Source: Bremerella sp. JC817
Lineage (GTDB): Bacteria; Planctomycetota; Planctomycetia; Pirellulales; Pirellulaceae
Assembly (NCBI RefSeq): GCF_040718835.1
Contig: NZ_JBFEFG010000267.1
Location: forward strand, 603,501-667,500
Direction: 5' to 3'
DNA: 64,000 nucleotides
This document shows positions 36,511 through 46,551 of the stretch, one piece after another. The notes under the pieces are model-generated. The model had not been told where the DNA came from and did not search any database. It was given only the letters and a program-made list of their open reading frames with translations. Position 1 is the stretch's first letter. Each line of letters begins with the position of its first letter. The translations under genes were made by a program, and so were the position numbers.

Positions 36511-37452
36511 TCACTCAGGCTGCGAGACTTCCGTCGCGGCAGGTGGGGCAGGCTGATCATGATTATGCAGTCCGCCTGGTTCGGCGAAACCAATCAGATA
36601 GGCAACGCCAACCCCCAGCAGCATCACCAGCGAAAGCTTCACTTTGTCGTGTGAATGGAACTGCACTTCCGGCAAGATGTCTGCCAGCGAGATACAAAGG
36701 AAGACGCCCGCCGAGAAGCAAAGAGCCATGCCGACCATAAACTGCTTCGAGGTATCGAGCCCGTTGTAGCCGGTGTAGAACAACAACACGCCGAGCGGGC
36801 ACATCAACGCGTAGCCAAGGTTGACGATGTTGATCGTTTGAATCGGCCACTTGCTTTGTCGCATGACGAACGTGATCGACAAGGCATCGAGCGGCTTGTG
36901 CAGAAAGATTCCCAGGAAGACCCCCAGCCCCATGATTCCGACCGCGTTCGGATCGTGATGGGCTGCCGCCGAAACTCCGGCCGCCAAAGCGACACCATCT
37001 AGCAGCGTGTGCAGCGAAAGCCCGAGGAAGATTCCGAGCCAACGCATTCGCGAATCGGCCGCGTCCTCGGAGTGATCGTGCCCATGATGGTGGTGGCCAT
37101 GATCGTGTTCGCAGTGCAGGTGACCGCCATGTTCATGGTCGCCAGCCGCGGTGCCAGGATAGTCGTTCTCGACCGGGGCGTGTTCATGAAAATGAAACAG
37201 ACGCATCAGGAAGAAGGTGGTCAGCAAACCCAGCAGCAGACCACCCATCGCCCAGTCGATCGAACCGCAATCGCTGATGCCATGCGGCAGCATATGCAGG
37301 ATGCCAACTCCCAGCATCAAGCCACCAACCGCACTCATCATCATCTGCATCCGGGTATGCGTCAGACGCATGACGACCGGCAACCAACCTCCCAGCAGAG
37401 AGGCGGCGATGATCAGCAGGCAGTAAATGGCAATCAACGCCAGGGGAAACAT
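36511..37452 (-). CDS. ZIP family metal (zinc) transporter
   Basis: This 313-aa integral membrane protein has eight predicted helices. A His-rich cytoplasmic loop (HEHAPVEN, then EHGGHLHCEHDHGHHHHGHDHS around residues 127-148) sits between helices 3 and 4, as in ZIP proteins that import Zn or Fe. The metal-binding helix motif is visible in LSLHTLLDGVALAAG near residue 170 (H and D), then GIFLHKPLDALS. It is transcribed away from the P1B-ATPase gene, from a 189-nt shared gap, so import and export genes are back to back. Confidence 0.93.
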   Translation of the reverse strand: MFPLALIAIYCLLIIAASLLGGWLPVVMRLTHTRMQMMMSAVGGLMLGVGILHMLPHGISDCGSIDWAMGGLLLGLLTTFFLMRLFHFHEHAPVENDYPGTAAGDHEHGGHLHCEHDHGHHHHGHDHSEDAADSRMRWLGIFLGLSLHTLLDGVALAAGVSAAAHHDPNAVGIMGLGVFLGIFLHKPLDALSITFVMRQSKWPIQTINIVNLGYALMCPLGVLLFYTGYNGLDTSKQFMVGMALCFSAGVFLCISLADILPEVQFHSHDKVKLSLVMLLGVGVAYLIGFAEPGGLHNHDQPAPPAATEVSQPE

Positions 37453-37641
37453 GACCTACGATTCCACAGTTGGAAGAACCTGATTCCCTAGCCGATTTCG
37501 GCACAATCCAGGGAAACCTTTCAGCTTAGACGCGCATTCCCCCCATGCCAAGTGGATGCGGGGCTTTGACCTGCTGGCCTGGAACGCTACGATTCAAAGA
37601 CCATAACCTCTCATAAATCCATATTACGACAGTAGTTCCGG

Positions 37642-39849
37642 ATGCCTAATCCAGCCCCAGAAAAGACGCTCGAATCGTCCTCACAGGTTAGCCTGAAAGT
37701 GACAGAACTCGATTGCTCGGAAGAAGCTCGGATCCTGAAAGAGGGGCTCGCCAGCAAGCCTGGCATCGAAAAACTCGATTTCGATGTCATGCGCGGGCGG
37801 ATGGATATCTACTACGACTCCGATCATTGGAATATTCAGCAACTGATCGACGAGGTCGGTACCCTCGGGATGACGGCTCAGCGTTTTCAGGAAACAAAAG
37901 CAAAAGCCGACGAAGCCAAGCCGTCCCCGGCCGGGCGTGATCGCGAACGAGCTTTGATCCGCTGCGGTGCGTTCTTGCTGGTCGCCGTCGCCGTCCAAGC
38001 CTGGGACATGGGTTCGATCTGGGCTCTGTTCAGCATCGAAGAATCGGCTCACTCAGTCTCGGTCGTCGCCAGCTTCCTTTACCTTGTCTCGATTGGGCTG
38101 GGGATCCGCTGGATCTTGCCGAAGGCACTCAAATCGGTCTGGCGATTCACCGCCGACATGAACGTGCTGATGTGCGTGGCGGTTGCCGGAGCCGTGATCC
38201 TGGGCGAACTGTTTGAAGGCGCGATGGTCGTCTTCTTATTCACCCTCTCGGAAGTGCTCGAACAACAAAGTGTGAGCCGTGCCCGGCGCTCGATCCAGTC
38301 GCTGATGACGCTGGCCCCGGACATCGCTCGCGTGAAGAGTTGCTGCGAGATTCAAGAGATCCCCACCGACGACGTTCAGGATGGCCAGATTTGTGTCGTT
38401 CGACCTGGCGAACGGATTCCGCTTGATGGCACGATCACTGAAGGCTTGTCCGCTGTCGATCAGGCCCCCATCACTGGCGAATCGGTTCCCGTCGAAAAGC
38501 AGCCGGGCGATCCGGTTTATGCCGGAACGATCAATGGCAGCGGCAGCCTCGAGTTTCGCGTTGAAGGAACGTCCGGTTCGACCTTGCTCACGCGTATTGT
38601 GCGACTGATCGATCAAGCGTATCAGCGCCGTGCCCCAAGCGAACAATGGGTCGACAAGTTCGCTCGTTATTACACGCCCACCATGATGCTGCTGGCGGTT
38701 GCCATGATGGTGATTCCGCCGACGCTGTTTGGCTGGACCGTCGAAAACGCAACGACCTGGTTCTATAACGGCCTGGTGCTGCTGGTGATTGCCTGCCCAT
38801 GTGCTCTGGTGATCTCGACTCCGGTCAGCATCGTTTCCGGCCTGACGGCAGCCGCCCGAAACGGCGTGCTGGTCAAAGGTGGCCTTTCGCTGGAAACCTT
38901 GGCGAAGGTCAAAGCAATCGTCCTCGACAAAACCGGAACGCTTACCACCGGCATGCCATCGGTTACTTCGATTCGCACGTTCAACGACATGGATTCGAAC
39001 GAAGCCAACTCCATCGCCGCGTCACTTCAACAGCACAGTACGCACCCGATCGCGAAAGCGATTCTGAAGTTCACCCAAGATCAAGGGGGCACCTCCGCTG
39101 ATGCCAACCAGGTCGAAGAGATCCCTGGGCGTGGTATCCGTGGCGAAGTCAACGGTCGCTCGGTCTGGCTCGGCAGCATGCGGCTGGCGGAAGAACAATC
39201 GATCGACGCGGGACTACTGCAAGAAGCTTCGCCTGAGCCAGGCAGCAACATTGTTCTGCTTGGACATGAAAATCAACTGCTCGCTGCATTCTATTTACAA
39301 GATCAATTACGAGAGACCGCTACGGCTGCGGTGGCTGCGCTGCATCGGTTAGGCGTTTCCCAGATCGAATTGATTTCCGGCGATCGCAACGACGTGGTTC
39401 GCAGCGTGGCCGAAACGGTCGGCGTCGATGCCTGGAGGGGCGAGCAACTGCCTGAGCAAAAAATAGAAGCGGTCGGCAGGCTGCATCACGAGCACGGACT
39501 GGTCGCCATGGTCGGGGATGGCATCAACGATGGCCCGGCACTTGCCGCGGCAGATGTCGGCATCGCCATGGGGGCGATGGGAAGTGACACGGCAATTGAA
39601 ACGGCCGATGTCGCCCTGATGTCGGACGAAATCGAAAAGCTTCCCTGGCTGATCCATCACGGCCGACGAACGTTGTCTCTGATCCGGCAGAACATCTTCG
39701 CCGCGCTGGCGATCAAGGCGGTCTTCGTCTTACTGACGATGATTGGCTATTCCAATCTGTGGCTGGCGATCCTGGCCGACACCGGCGTTTCGCTGGCGGT
39801 GATTGCCAACAGCCTCCGTCTGCTGCGGATCGATTCCAAGCACGAGTGA
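37642..39849 (+). CDS. P1B-type heavy-metal-translocating ATPase (Zn/Cd/Pb-type)
   Basis: This 735-aa ATP-driven exporter of metal cations has an N-terminal metal-binding-like domain (residues about 10-75) with ELDCSEEARIL, so the usual CxxC is reduced to one Cys followed by Glu residues. Membrane helices include the metal-site motif ACPCALVISTP (Cys385-Pro-Cys387), followed by the phosphorylated Asp429 in VLDKTGTLTTG, the ATP-binding HPIAKAIL and the hinge GDGINDGPALAAADVG. This CPC type with an acidic HMA site fits Zn/Cd/Pb exporters better than Cu exporters, though specificity is not proven. It is divergent from the ZIP transporter. Confidence 0.95.
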   Translation: MPNPAPEKTLESSSQVSLKVTELDCSEEARILKEGLASKPGIEKLDFDVMRGRMDIYYDSDHWNIQQLIDEVGTLGMTAQRFQETKAKADEAKPSPAGRDRERALIRCGAFLLVAVAVQAWDMGSIWALFSIEESAHSVSVVASFLYLVSIGLGIRWILPKALKSVWRFTADMNVLMCVAVAGAVILGELFEGAMVVFLFTLSEVLEQQSVSRARRSIQSLMTLAPDIARVKSCCEIQEIPTDDVQDGQICVVRPGERIPLDGTITEGLSAVDQAPITGESVPVEKQPGDPVYAGTINGSGSLEFRVEGTSGSTLLTRIVRLIDQAYQRRAPSEQWVDKFARYYTPTMMLLAVAMMVIPPTLFGWTVENATTWFYNGLVLLVIACPCALVISTPVSIVSGLTAAARNGVLVKGGLSLETLAKVKAIVLDKTGTLTTGMPSVTSIRTFNDMDSNEANSIAASLQQHSTHPIAKAILKFTQDQGGTSADANQVEEIPGRGIRGEVNGRSVWLGSMRLAEEQSIDAGLLQEASPEPGSNIVLLGHENQLLAAFYLQDQLRETATAAVAALHRLGVSQIELISGDRNDVVRSVAETVGVDAWRGEQLPEQKIEAVGRLHHEHGLVAMVGDGINDGPALAAADVGIAMGAMGSDTAIETADVALMSDEIEKLPWLIHHGRRTLSLIRQNIFAALAIKAVFVLLTMIGYSNLWLAILADTGVSLAVIANSLRLLRIDSKHE

Positions 39850-39874
39850 AAGCACGCCCAAACGCTTTCACTCG
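39843..39874. terminator. Stem-loop overlapping the P1B-ATPase stop codon
   Basis: CGAGTGAAAGC (39843-39853) pairs perfectly over 11 bp with GCTTTCACTCG (39864-39874), and the TGA stop (39847-39849) is inside the 5' arm. There is no T-run on either strand. It lies between convergent genes. Confidence 0.5.
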
Positions 39875-39898
39875 CGTGAATGTCTGTTACTAGCATCG

Positions 39899-40381
39899 TC
39901 ACGGCTGGCGACGGAAACGGGTCACTTGAAACGGCGTCGCTTGCCAGCTATCTCCGGAAACCAACAGCGTGTCGCCGTCGTCGGCCATGTCGGCCTGCCA
40001 GATATGCGTCTTGGCCTTGCCTGCGATGGCCACTTCCCATTGGCCTTGGGAATTCTGACTGGCGAGCCACTTCGGGTCTTCGGCTTCGACATGGATGGAA
40101 TCGGAGCCCGTCACCTCGATTGCCGCGTCGCCGTTCGGTTTGAATTCGACGCTCATCTGGCATTTGCTGATCTGCCAACGCACGTACGGGACCAGCATCA
40201 GTCGCATCGGCAACGACATGCCATCTCGCTTCAGCACTTCGTCCACACGGTCGTAGCTCGTCTCCATCTGCCCGACCCATTTCCCTTCCAAAGGCATGCC
40301 GATCGGCCCTTCCGCGTAGAGGGAACTCGCCAACAACAGGGTCCCTGCGACAACGCCGCAGCACAACATCGCTCGAATCAT
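39899..40381 (-). CDS. Secreted protein of unknown function (TIGR03067-like small beta protein)
   Basis: This 160-aa precursor starts at the ATG at 40381, with GGGAG about 8 nt upstream. The signal peptide is AMLCCGVVAGTLLLASSLYA. The mature part reads as a small beta-barrel of the lipocalin-like kind (GKWVGQMETSYD, MSVEFKPNGDAAIEVTG, AKTHIWQADMADDGDTLLV, TRFRRQP). The family assignment is only a resemblance. It converges on the ATPase gene and is divergent from the PadR operon. Confidence 0.75.
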   Translation of the reverse strand: MIRAMLCCGVVAGTLLLASSLYAEGPIGMPLEGKWVGQMETSYDRVDEVLKRDGMSLPMRLMLVPYVRWQISKCQMSVEFKPNGDAAIEVTGSDSIHVEAEDPKWLASQNSQGQWEVAIAGKAKTHIWQADMADDGDTLLVSGDSWQATPFQVTRFRRQP

Positions 40382-40505
40382 TTTGGATCTCCCTATCACA
40401 AAACGGGTTGGAATCACCGTGACACCAACGCCTGATTGACTTACGCGGGACGATACCTATTGGTTCAAGGCATGGCAATGTGACATTGCTCGATTTAAGT
40501 CTTAA

Positions 40506-40534
40506 TTGACATACCTTGTCGTTCTAGGTATTAT
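40506..40534 (+). promoter_or_regulatory. Sigma-70-type promoter of the PadR operon with internal dyad
   Basis: TTGACA (40506-40511), a 17-nt spacer and TATTAT (40529-40534) form a near-consensus promoter 43 nt before the padR start. An inverted repeat ATACCT (40511-40516) and AGGTAT (40526-40531), spaced by 9 nt, fills the gap between the hexamers and overlaps the -10. A further ATACCT half-site lies at 40452-40457. The placement fits a PadR repressor operator for autoregulation. Confidence 0.65.
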
Positions 40535-40577
40535 CCCGTGATTGGAACACTTCTTGCCTGAGATCGTGTCGTCACGG

Positions 40578-40940
40578 ATGGCCCCGAAAAGTAGCAATCC
40601 CGATTTCCTCAATGGCGTGCCAGAGCTTCTTTTGTTGCGTCTGTTGGCTCGTCGTCCGATGTATGGTTACGAGCTGGTTCAAGCGATCCGCCTGGCCAGT
40701 GATGGCGAATTGGAGTTCGGCGAGGGATGCATCTATCCGATCCTGCATCGTCTGGAACGCGACAAGAAGCTCGCCTCGAAGCGAGAGACGGTCAGCGGAC
40801 GCAGCCGCGTCGTCTATCGGGTTACCCGGGCAGGTCGTAAGAAACTAGAGCAGCAGCAATCGCTCTGGGAACAGACCATGCTCGCCATTGAAAAAGTTCT
40901 TCACGGAGAGGATGACCGTGGAAACGCTTCCATTTCTTGA
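40578..40940 (+). CDS. PadR family transcriptional regulator
   Basis: This 120-aa protein starts from the ATG at 40578; an upstream start at 40542 is possible, but the family begins near SSNPDFLNGVPELLLLRLL. PadR winged-helix features are GYELVQAIR, the FGEGCIYPILHRLERDKKLAS recognition region and SRVVYRVTRAGRKKLEQQ, then a dimerisation helix. These proteins are repressors released by small ligands or stress. The gene overlaps the following membrane-protein gene by 29 nt, the common PadR/partner arrangement. Confidence 0.93.
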   Translation: MAPKSSNPDFLNGVPELLLLRLLARRPMYGYELVQAIRLASDGELEFGEGCIYPILHRLERDKKLASKRETVSGRSRVVYRVTRAGRKKLEQQQSLWEQTMLAIEKVLHGEDDRGNASIS

Positions 40941-41670
40941 CTCACTCCGAACACGTTTGATCGATCAAGGTTTGCCTCGCAACTATGTCGATCGCACTGT
41001 GCTCGAACTGGAGGACCATTTCGAGGATCTGCTCCGCTTCAGCAGCCAATCGCCGGAGCAATTGGCCCGGTGCCTCGATCGCTTCGGCACGATCGATCAA
41101 CTGACGCAGCGGCTGGTTTCCGAGTATCGCCAGCAAAGCTTCGCAGGTCGGCACCCAGGGTTGATCTTCGGCCTGCTGCCGATTCCGTTAAGCTTTCTCG
41201 GAGCAGCTCTGTTTTACCTAGTCAGCGTAGCCATGATTCCGCAAGCGTTCCTTTGGCTGACGCGGAATGGCTGGCTGATTCCTCATACGCCCGAAGCTCA
41301 ACTGCTGGGCAACCTTTCTGCCGGGTTGCTCAACACGATCGGTGAAGTGGTCGTCCCGATCGCGTGTGCTTTGCTATTATTTCGGCTGGCGTATCGGGGT
41401 GGTTGGATGAAAGGCTGGATTTGGCTTTCTTCCGGTTTGGTGGCGGTGTTCTGTCTGGCCAGCACGATCACATTGCGGATTCAAAGCGTCGAGTCCGAAC
41501 TGGGCCGGAACATGCAGCTCAGCTTGCAGATGAGTACTCCGCAGTCCCTTTCCGATTTCGCGATCCAGGCCCTGCAAGCGACATTGCCGATGCTGGTCGT
41601 CCTGGTTTGCCTTGGCCTGAATCACTGGCCACGCATGCCCCATTCCGCCGGAACGATCGACGCCGATTAG
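40912..41670 (+). CDS. Membrane protein encoded with PadR (HAAS/permease-prefix type)
   Basis: This 252-aa protein starts from the ATG at 40912 with GGAGAG just before it. The first 85 residues form a soluble helical domain (FLDSLRTRLIDQGLPRNYVDRTVLELEDHFEDL) like the HAAS or permease-prefix domains found beside PadR regulators. Four hydrophobic helices follow (about 88-112, 138-160, 168-185, 215-235). The function is unknown; the pairing suggests a membrane sensor or transport accessory controlled with PadR. It overlaps padR by 29 nt. Confidence 0.85.
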   Translation: MTVETLPFLDSLRTRLIDQGLPRNYVDRTVLELEDHFEDLLRFSSQSPEQLARCLDRFGTIDQLTQRLVSEYRQQSFAGRHPGLIFGLLPIPLSFLGAALFYLVSVAMIPQAFLWLTRNGWLIPHTPEAQLLGNLSAGLLNTIGEVVVPIACALLLFRLAYRGGWMKGWIWLSSGLVAVFCLASTITLRIQSVESELGRNMQLSLQMSTPQSLSDFAIQALQATLPMLVVLVCLGLNHWPRMPHSAGTIDAD

Positions 41671-41701
41671 CCCCTAGGGGATCGTTTTCCCCTTCCAGGG
41701 G
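41671..41701 (+). terminator. Nested inverted repeats after the PadR operon
   Basis: AGGGGA (41676-41681) can pair with TCCCCT (41688-41693), or alternatively CCCCT (41671-41675) with AGGGG (41697-41701). They start right after the stop codon. No clean T-run follows, so termination strength is uncertain. Confidence 0.35.
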
Positions 41702-41821
41702 CCTCTGCGGTGTCGCTGGCCCCGTCCGATTGCGGCACCTTTTGCGATGCCCGCCAGGACGTTACATTGTCGGTTTCAAACGAAAACGAAAAGAAAACCT
41801 TTCTTGGAGCTTGAATCCAAA

Positions 41822-43009
<1,188 letters not shown>

Positions 43010-43041
43010 TCGCCATCACTTCGGTGATCGAATACCATGGA

Positions 43042-43072
43042 AGCGGTCCTGAATAGCAGGGCCGCTTTTTTT
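43042..43072 (+). terminator. Rho-independent terminator after pgk
   Basis: AGCGGTCCT (43042-43050) pairs with AGGGCCGCT (43058-43066) including one G-T pair, with a 7-nt loop, and then T residues to 43072. The DinB-like gene starts 18 nt later. Confidence 0.88.
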
Positions 43073-43089
43073 ATGAGAAAGTCGATCGA

Positions 43090-43647
43090 ATGAACGCGAC
43101 CACGCCCATTGTTCGCCTGCACGAACATCGCATGTGGGCCAACGAAAACCTTCGCCAGGCTTGCCTTTCGCTGACGTCAGAGCAGCTCCATCAGCAGCAC
43201 GCCATCGGGCAAGGTACGCTCTGGAAAACGCTCTGCCACATGTACGCCGCCGAATATGTTTGGCTGGAGGCATTACAAGGCAAAGTCGAAACGCTTTGCC
43301 CCGGCGATGTCCCTGGCAAGCTGCCAGGCAATCAGGAAGGGGAGGGTGCCGTCACTACCTCGGCCGAATTGTTCGATCGCTGGAAACGGCTCGATCAACT
43401 TTGGAACGCCTACCTGACAACGCTCACGCCAGATCTGCTTTCGGTGACAATCTACAAAAAGAGCAGTAGCAGTTTCCAAGGTCAGGCGATTGGCGTCTCC
43501 GCGATGGATGTCCTTTTGCATGTCGCGACGCACGCGCATTACACCACCGCTCAGGCCATCAACATGCTACGCCATGTCGGTGTGGAAACGCTGCCGCAGT
43601 CGATGCTCATCACCCTGGCACGCGCCCAGTCGCTGGAACAATCGTAA
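43090..43647 (+). CDS. DinB family protein (putative metal-dependent hydrolase or thiol transferase fold)
   Basis: This 185-aa protein is a four-helix-bundle of the DinB/YfiT type. The three metal-ligand histidines are seen in TLWKTLCHMYAAEYVWL (near residue 54) and the paired HVATHAHYTTAQAINMLR (near residue 143-147). Family members use Zn or Ni and act as thiol transferases or hydrolases, but many are uncharacterised. It stands between a terminator and crcB, 33 nt away, and could be co-transcribed with crcB. Confidence 0.88.
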   Translation: MNATTPIVRLHEHRMWANENLRQACLSLTSEQLHQQHAIGQGTLWKTLCHMYAAEYVWLEALQGKVETLCPGDVPGKLPGNQEGEGAVTTSAELFDRWKRLDQLWNAYLTTLTPDLLSVTIYKKSSSSFQGQAIGVSAMDVLLHVATHAHYTTAQAINMLRHVGVETLPQSMLITLARAQSLEQS

Positions 43648-43680
43648 CCGCCAGAAAGCAACTGGCAGAGGATCACCGTC

Positions 43681-44094
43681 ATGGCCAAGGCTTACCTGAT
43701 ATTGACCATTGCTCTGTTCGGAGCCCTCGGCGCACTCGGCCGGGTCTATCTCGGGACGTTCATCCAAGGCCTGGTGCCGGTATACGATTCGATCCGCTTC
43801 CCCGTCGGCACGTTACTGGTGAATGTACTGGGCTGCTTGATCTTCGGTTACCTCGGCTTCCTTGGACATCATCACGATGTCCTGCCTCCGTTCTGGCGAA
43901 CGGCCTTACTGTCTGGCCTCCTCGGCTCGTTCACCACCTTCTCGACGTTCAGTTTCGAGACCATTCTTTTGTACGAAGACGCGCCGCACGGCAAGCTTTA
44001 CCTGGCGGCCGCCAACATCTTGCTGAATGTGACGCTGGGCCTCGGCGCGATTCTTTTAGGGCTGCAAATCGGCCGTTTAACGACCGGTAACTAG
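43681..44094 (+). CDS. crcB: Fluoride ion channel CrcB/Fluc
   Basis: This 137-aa protein has four membrane helices, the size of a dual-topology Fluc subunit that lets fluoride leave the cell. Signatures are ALGALGRVYLG in helix 1, PVGTLLVNVLGC in helix 2 (Asn of the pore) and GLLGSFTTFSTFSFE in helix 3 with the Phe box and Na-binding loop. No fluoride riboswitch is visible in the 33 nt before it. A possible transcript starts before the DinB-like gene. Confidence 0.95.
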   Translation: MAKAYLILTIALFGALGALGRVYLGTFIQGLVPVYDSIRFPVGTLLVNVLGCLIFGYLGFLGHHHDVLPPFWRTALLSGLLGSFTTFSTFSFETILLYEDAPHGKLYLAAANILLNVTLGLGAILLGLQIGRLTTGN

Positions 44095-44296
44095 CTAAGC
44101 ATTTATGCTGCGCAAGTTCTATGTTGCGAGGGCGTGAAGAATGCGCTAATTGCACCTCAGTTCGGATTGGCAAAATCGGAACTTGCTTACAATGCAGCGC
44201 TTGGCATGAAATCCGGCCCACGATCTGGTCGGAATGAAAATCTGAAACCGTGTTGATGCGTGCTGGTCGCCATCAACCTGAACCCCATGGTTAGCG

Positions 44297-46405
44297 ATGA
44301 CTTTCGGCTTCCTGAATTGGGCAACTTCTCAGCGTCTCGTTTCGGCACCTCTGGCCATTCTGTTACTGATTTCGGTCAGTGGTTGTGGTGGCTGCGGCGG
44401 CAGCTCGCCGAGTGATAAGCTCGCGCGATTCAACTTTACCCGTGCCCCTGATGCGGACGAACAAGCAGCGAAAGCAAAGCCTGCCGCGGAAGCCAAACCC
44501 TCCGCGACTGCTGCTCAGCCGGAGAAGCCCGCGGAAACACCTCCGCCGAAACCAGCCGAAGAAGTGAAGCCTCAGCCTGCGGCTACCCCGGCACCTGCTC
44601 CGGCTGCCCAGCCAGCGACAAGCAAGCCAGAACCAGCCGCGCAGCCTGCCGCTGCGGCTGCGACGACACCAGCCCCAGCCACGACCGTGGCAGCAACCGA
44701 ACCTGGAATCGCGGGCGCACAAAAACGCCAGGCGGTGATCGAAGCGATGAAGCTGATGCCCGTCGGCGGTAGCGACCGAGCAGCAACCAAAGCACGTAGC
44801 CACGGCCTGATGGCACTCGTCGGCCAGGCCTTAGCCCAGCAAATCGCGGAAACGAAAAGCATTCCAGCCACGGCCCCTGTCGATGCAACGGGAAGACAGT
44901 TCTTAAGCTGGCGCGTTCACCTGCTGCCTTACCTCGGCTACGACGAACTTTACAAGAAGTTTCAACTCAACGAGCCTTGGGACAGCCCGACCAACATCAA
45001 GCTGAGCACCGAGATCCCGTTCGTTTATGCGACGCCAGGCTACCAGGACGATCGAACGAACCTGGTGCTGCTGACCGGCCCAACCTGCGCCGCGAACGAT
45101 CGCCGGGCAACCCCGATCAGTGCGCTAACCTCTCGTAGTCTCTACAACAGTGTGGTGATGGTCGAACTCGCTGATCCGCAAGCTCGTCCCGTGTGGACCA
45201 AGCCGGAAGATCTGGCCTTCGATCCATCGATCCCTTCTAAAGGCTTGACCGGATGGCCTGATAAAAAGTTCCTGGCGGTCACGGCCGATGGCGAAGTGCA
45301 TGATGTCCCGGTCACCAACCAGGATCACCTCAATCGCTTGTTCGTCGTGAGCAATCCGATCGACCTGAGCGAGATCGCCTCGGCACCGACGCTGCCGGGA
45401 AGCATGGCTTCGGCAGGAACGAACATCTCGCTCACGTCGACGCAGCCGATGGCAGGCCCGGTCAGTCGCAACGACTTGGATCCCTCGAAGATGCCCTTGC
45501 CAGAAACAGCTGAGATCGATGCGGCCGCGATCGAACTGCGACGCCTTTTTCAGAACGAAGTTCGCGAAGCAGACCAGGATCATAAGAAAGCCGAGATCGC
45601 CAGCAAGCTGCTGAAGCACGCCGAGTATCTGCAGAACGATCCTGTCAAACAGTGTGCCGCTCTGCAGATTGCTTATCGCTTCGCGATTCTGGCCAAGAGC
45701 CCCATCCTGTTGAAGGATGCCTTTGAGCAGCTTCAGCGAAAGTACCAGGTCGACTCGTTCAGTTCCGACATGTTCATCGTTCGCTTCGGTTCCGAGAACA
45801 TTCAGCGAATCCCCGCCCATCGTTTGCCAGAGTTTCGTTCGATTGCCCGCACGATCTTGAATCGTGCCATCGCGGACAATAATTTCCCAGCGATCGACGA
45901 GTTGATTCGCATCGGGACATTCTACGCGGCCAGTCAGAACGACCAACGGACGATGACCGAACTGGACAACCTCAAGTCGCGGAACAACGCCGCCAAGAAG
46001 GATTACGACGCGATCCAGGCCCGCTTCCTTTCGCTGGAAGTTCCTTCGCTCGACGAACAAGGCAACCTGATGGTTGGCAAGTTCTGGTGCATCCATCGTG
46101 ACAACTGGGAAAAGGGATTCGAATTCCTCCTGCGAAGCAACGACGATCGTTTGCAGTACCTGGCCGAGACGGAAATGACCACTCCTGCCGATCCTCGCAT
46201 CCAGTTCAAGATCGCCGAAGGGTGGTGGGAGATTGGAATCGCCAGCCCACCAGGAACCGAGCGGAACCGCTTTCTGGGTCGAGCCGCCCAGTGGTATAAG
46301 AAATCGGATCAGAACATGACCGACTCCCTCGAAAAGGTGACCGCCCAGCAGCAACTCCAGGAATTCACCCGACTGACTGGGGTCCGAGACATTCCTTCGC
46401 TATAG
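44297..46405 (+). CDS. Large lipoprotein with Ala/Pro-rich linker and DUF1559-like segment
   Basis: This 702-aa precursor has a lipoprotein signal, LLISVSGCGGCGG (lipid-modified Cys near residue 30). Residues about 55-135 are a low-complexity linker of Ala, Pro, Lys, Glu and Thr. Residues about 190-230 contain SWRVHLLPYLGYDELYKKF and NEPWDSPTNIKL, a segment shared with planctomycete DUF1559 proteins. The rest (about 400-700) is helical, with no domain I recognise. It is likely anchored to a membrane with its domains held away by the linker. Function unknown. Confidence 0.88.
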   Translation: MTFGFLNWATSQRLVSAPLAILLLISVSGCGGCGGSSPSDKLARFNFTRAPDADEQAAKAKPAAEAKPSATAAQPEKPAETPPPKPAEEVKPQPAATPAPAPAAQPATSKPEPAAQPAAAAATTPAPATTVAATEPGIAGAQKRQAVIEAMKLMPVGGSDRAATKARSHGLMALVGQALAQQIAETKSIPATAPVDATGRQFLSWRVHLLPYLGYDELYKKFQLNEPWDSPTNIKLSTEIPFVYATPGYQDDRTNLVLLTGPTCAANDRRATPISALTSRSLYNSVVMVELADPQARPVWTKPEDLAFDPSIPSKGLTGWPDKKFLAVTADGEVHDVPVTNQDHLNRLFVVSNPIDLSEIASAPTLPGSMASAGTNISLTSTQPMAGPVSRNDLDPSKMPLPETAEIDAAAIELRRLFQNEVREADQDHKKAEIASKLLKHAEYLQNDPVKQCAALQIAYRFAILAKSPILLKDAFEQLQRKYQVDSFSSDMFIVRFGSENIQRIPAHRLPEFRSIARTILNRAIADNNFPAIDELIRIGTFYAASQNDQRTMTELDNLKSRNNAAKKDYDAIQARFLSLEVPSLDEQGNLMVGKFWCIHRDNWEKGFEFLLRSNDDRLQYLAETEMTTPADPRIQFKIAEGWWEIGIASPPGTERNRFLGRAAQWYKKSDQNMTDSLEKVTAQQQLQEFTRLTGVRDIPSL

Positions 46406-46551
46406 CTTTCGCTTGGTATGATCTGGCACTTGTCCCGATTATGCAGATCGAATCGTCTGACGGCGTGCCGGTAAACTTTTCCGGCCGCCGATGGCGAAGT
46501 CTAGATTGGTAGCATTCCATCTCAGGCTTCCTAGCAAAGGATTGATTCGGC

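Noticed and set aside
43648..43680. Possible fluoride riboswitch before crcB
   Set aside because: Only 33 nt separate crcB from the previous gene and the crcB RNA motif is not present.
44460..44700. GC-rich repeat-like tract as a possible DNA repeat
   Set aside because: It is the coding sequence of an Ala/Pro/Lys-rich linker in the lipoprotein; codons vary and no DNA-level repeat unit is kept.
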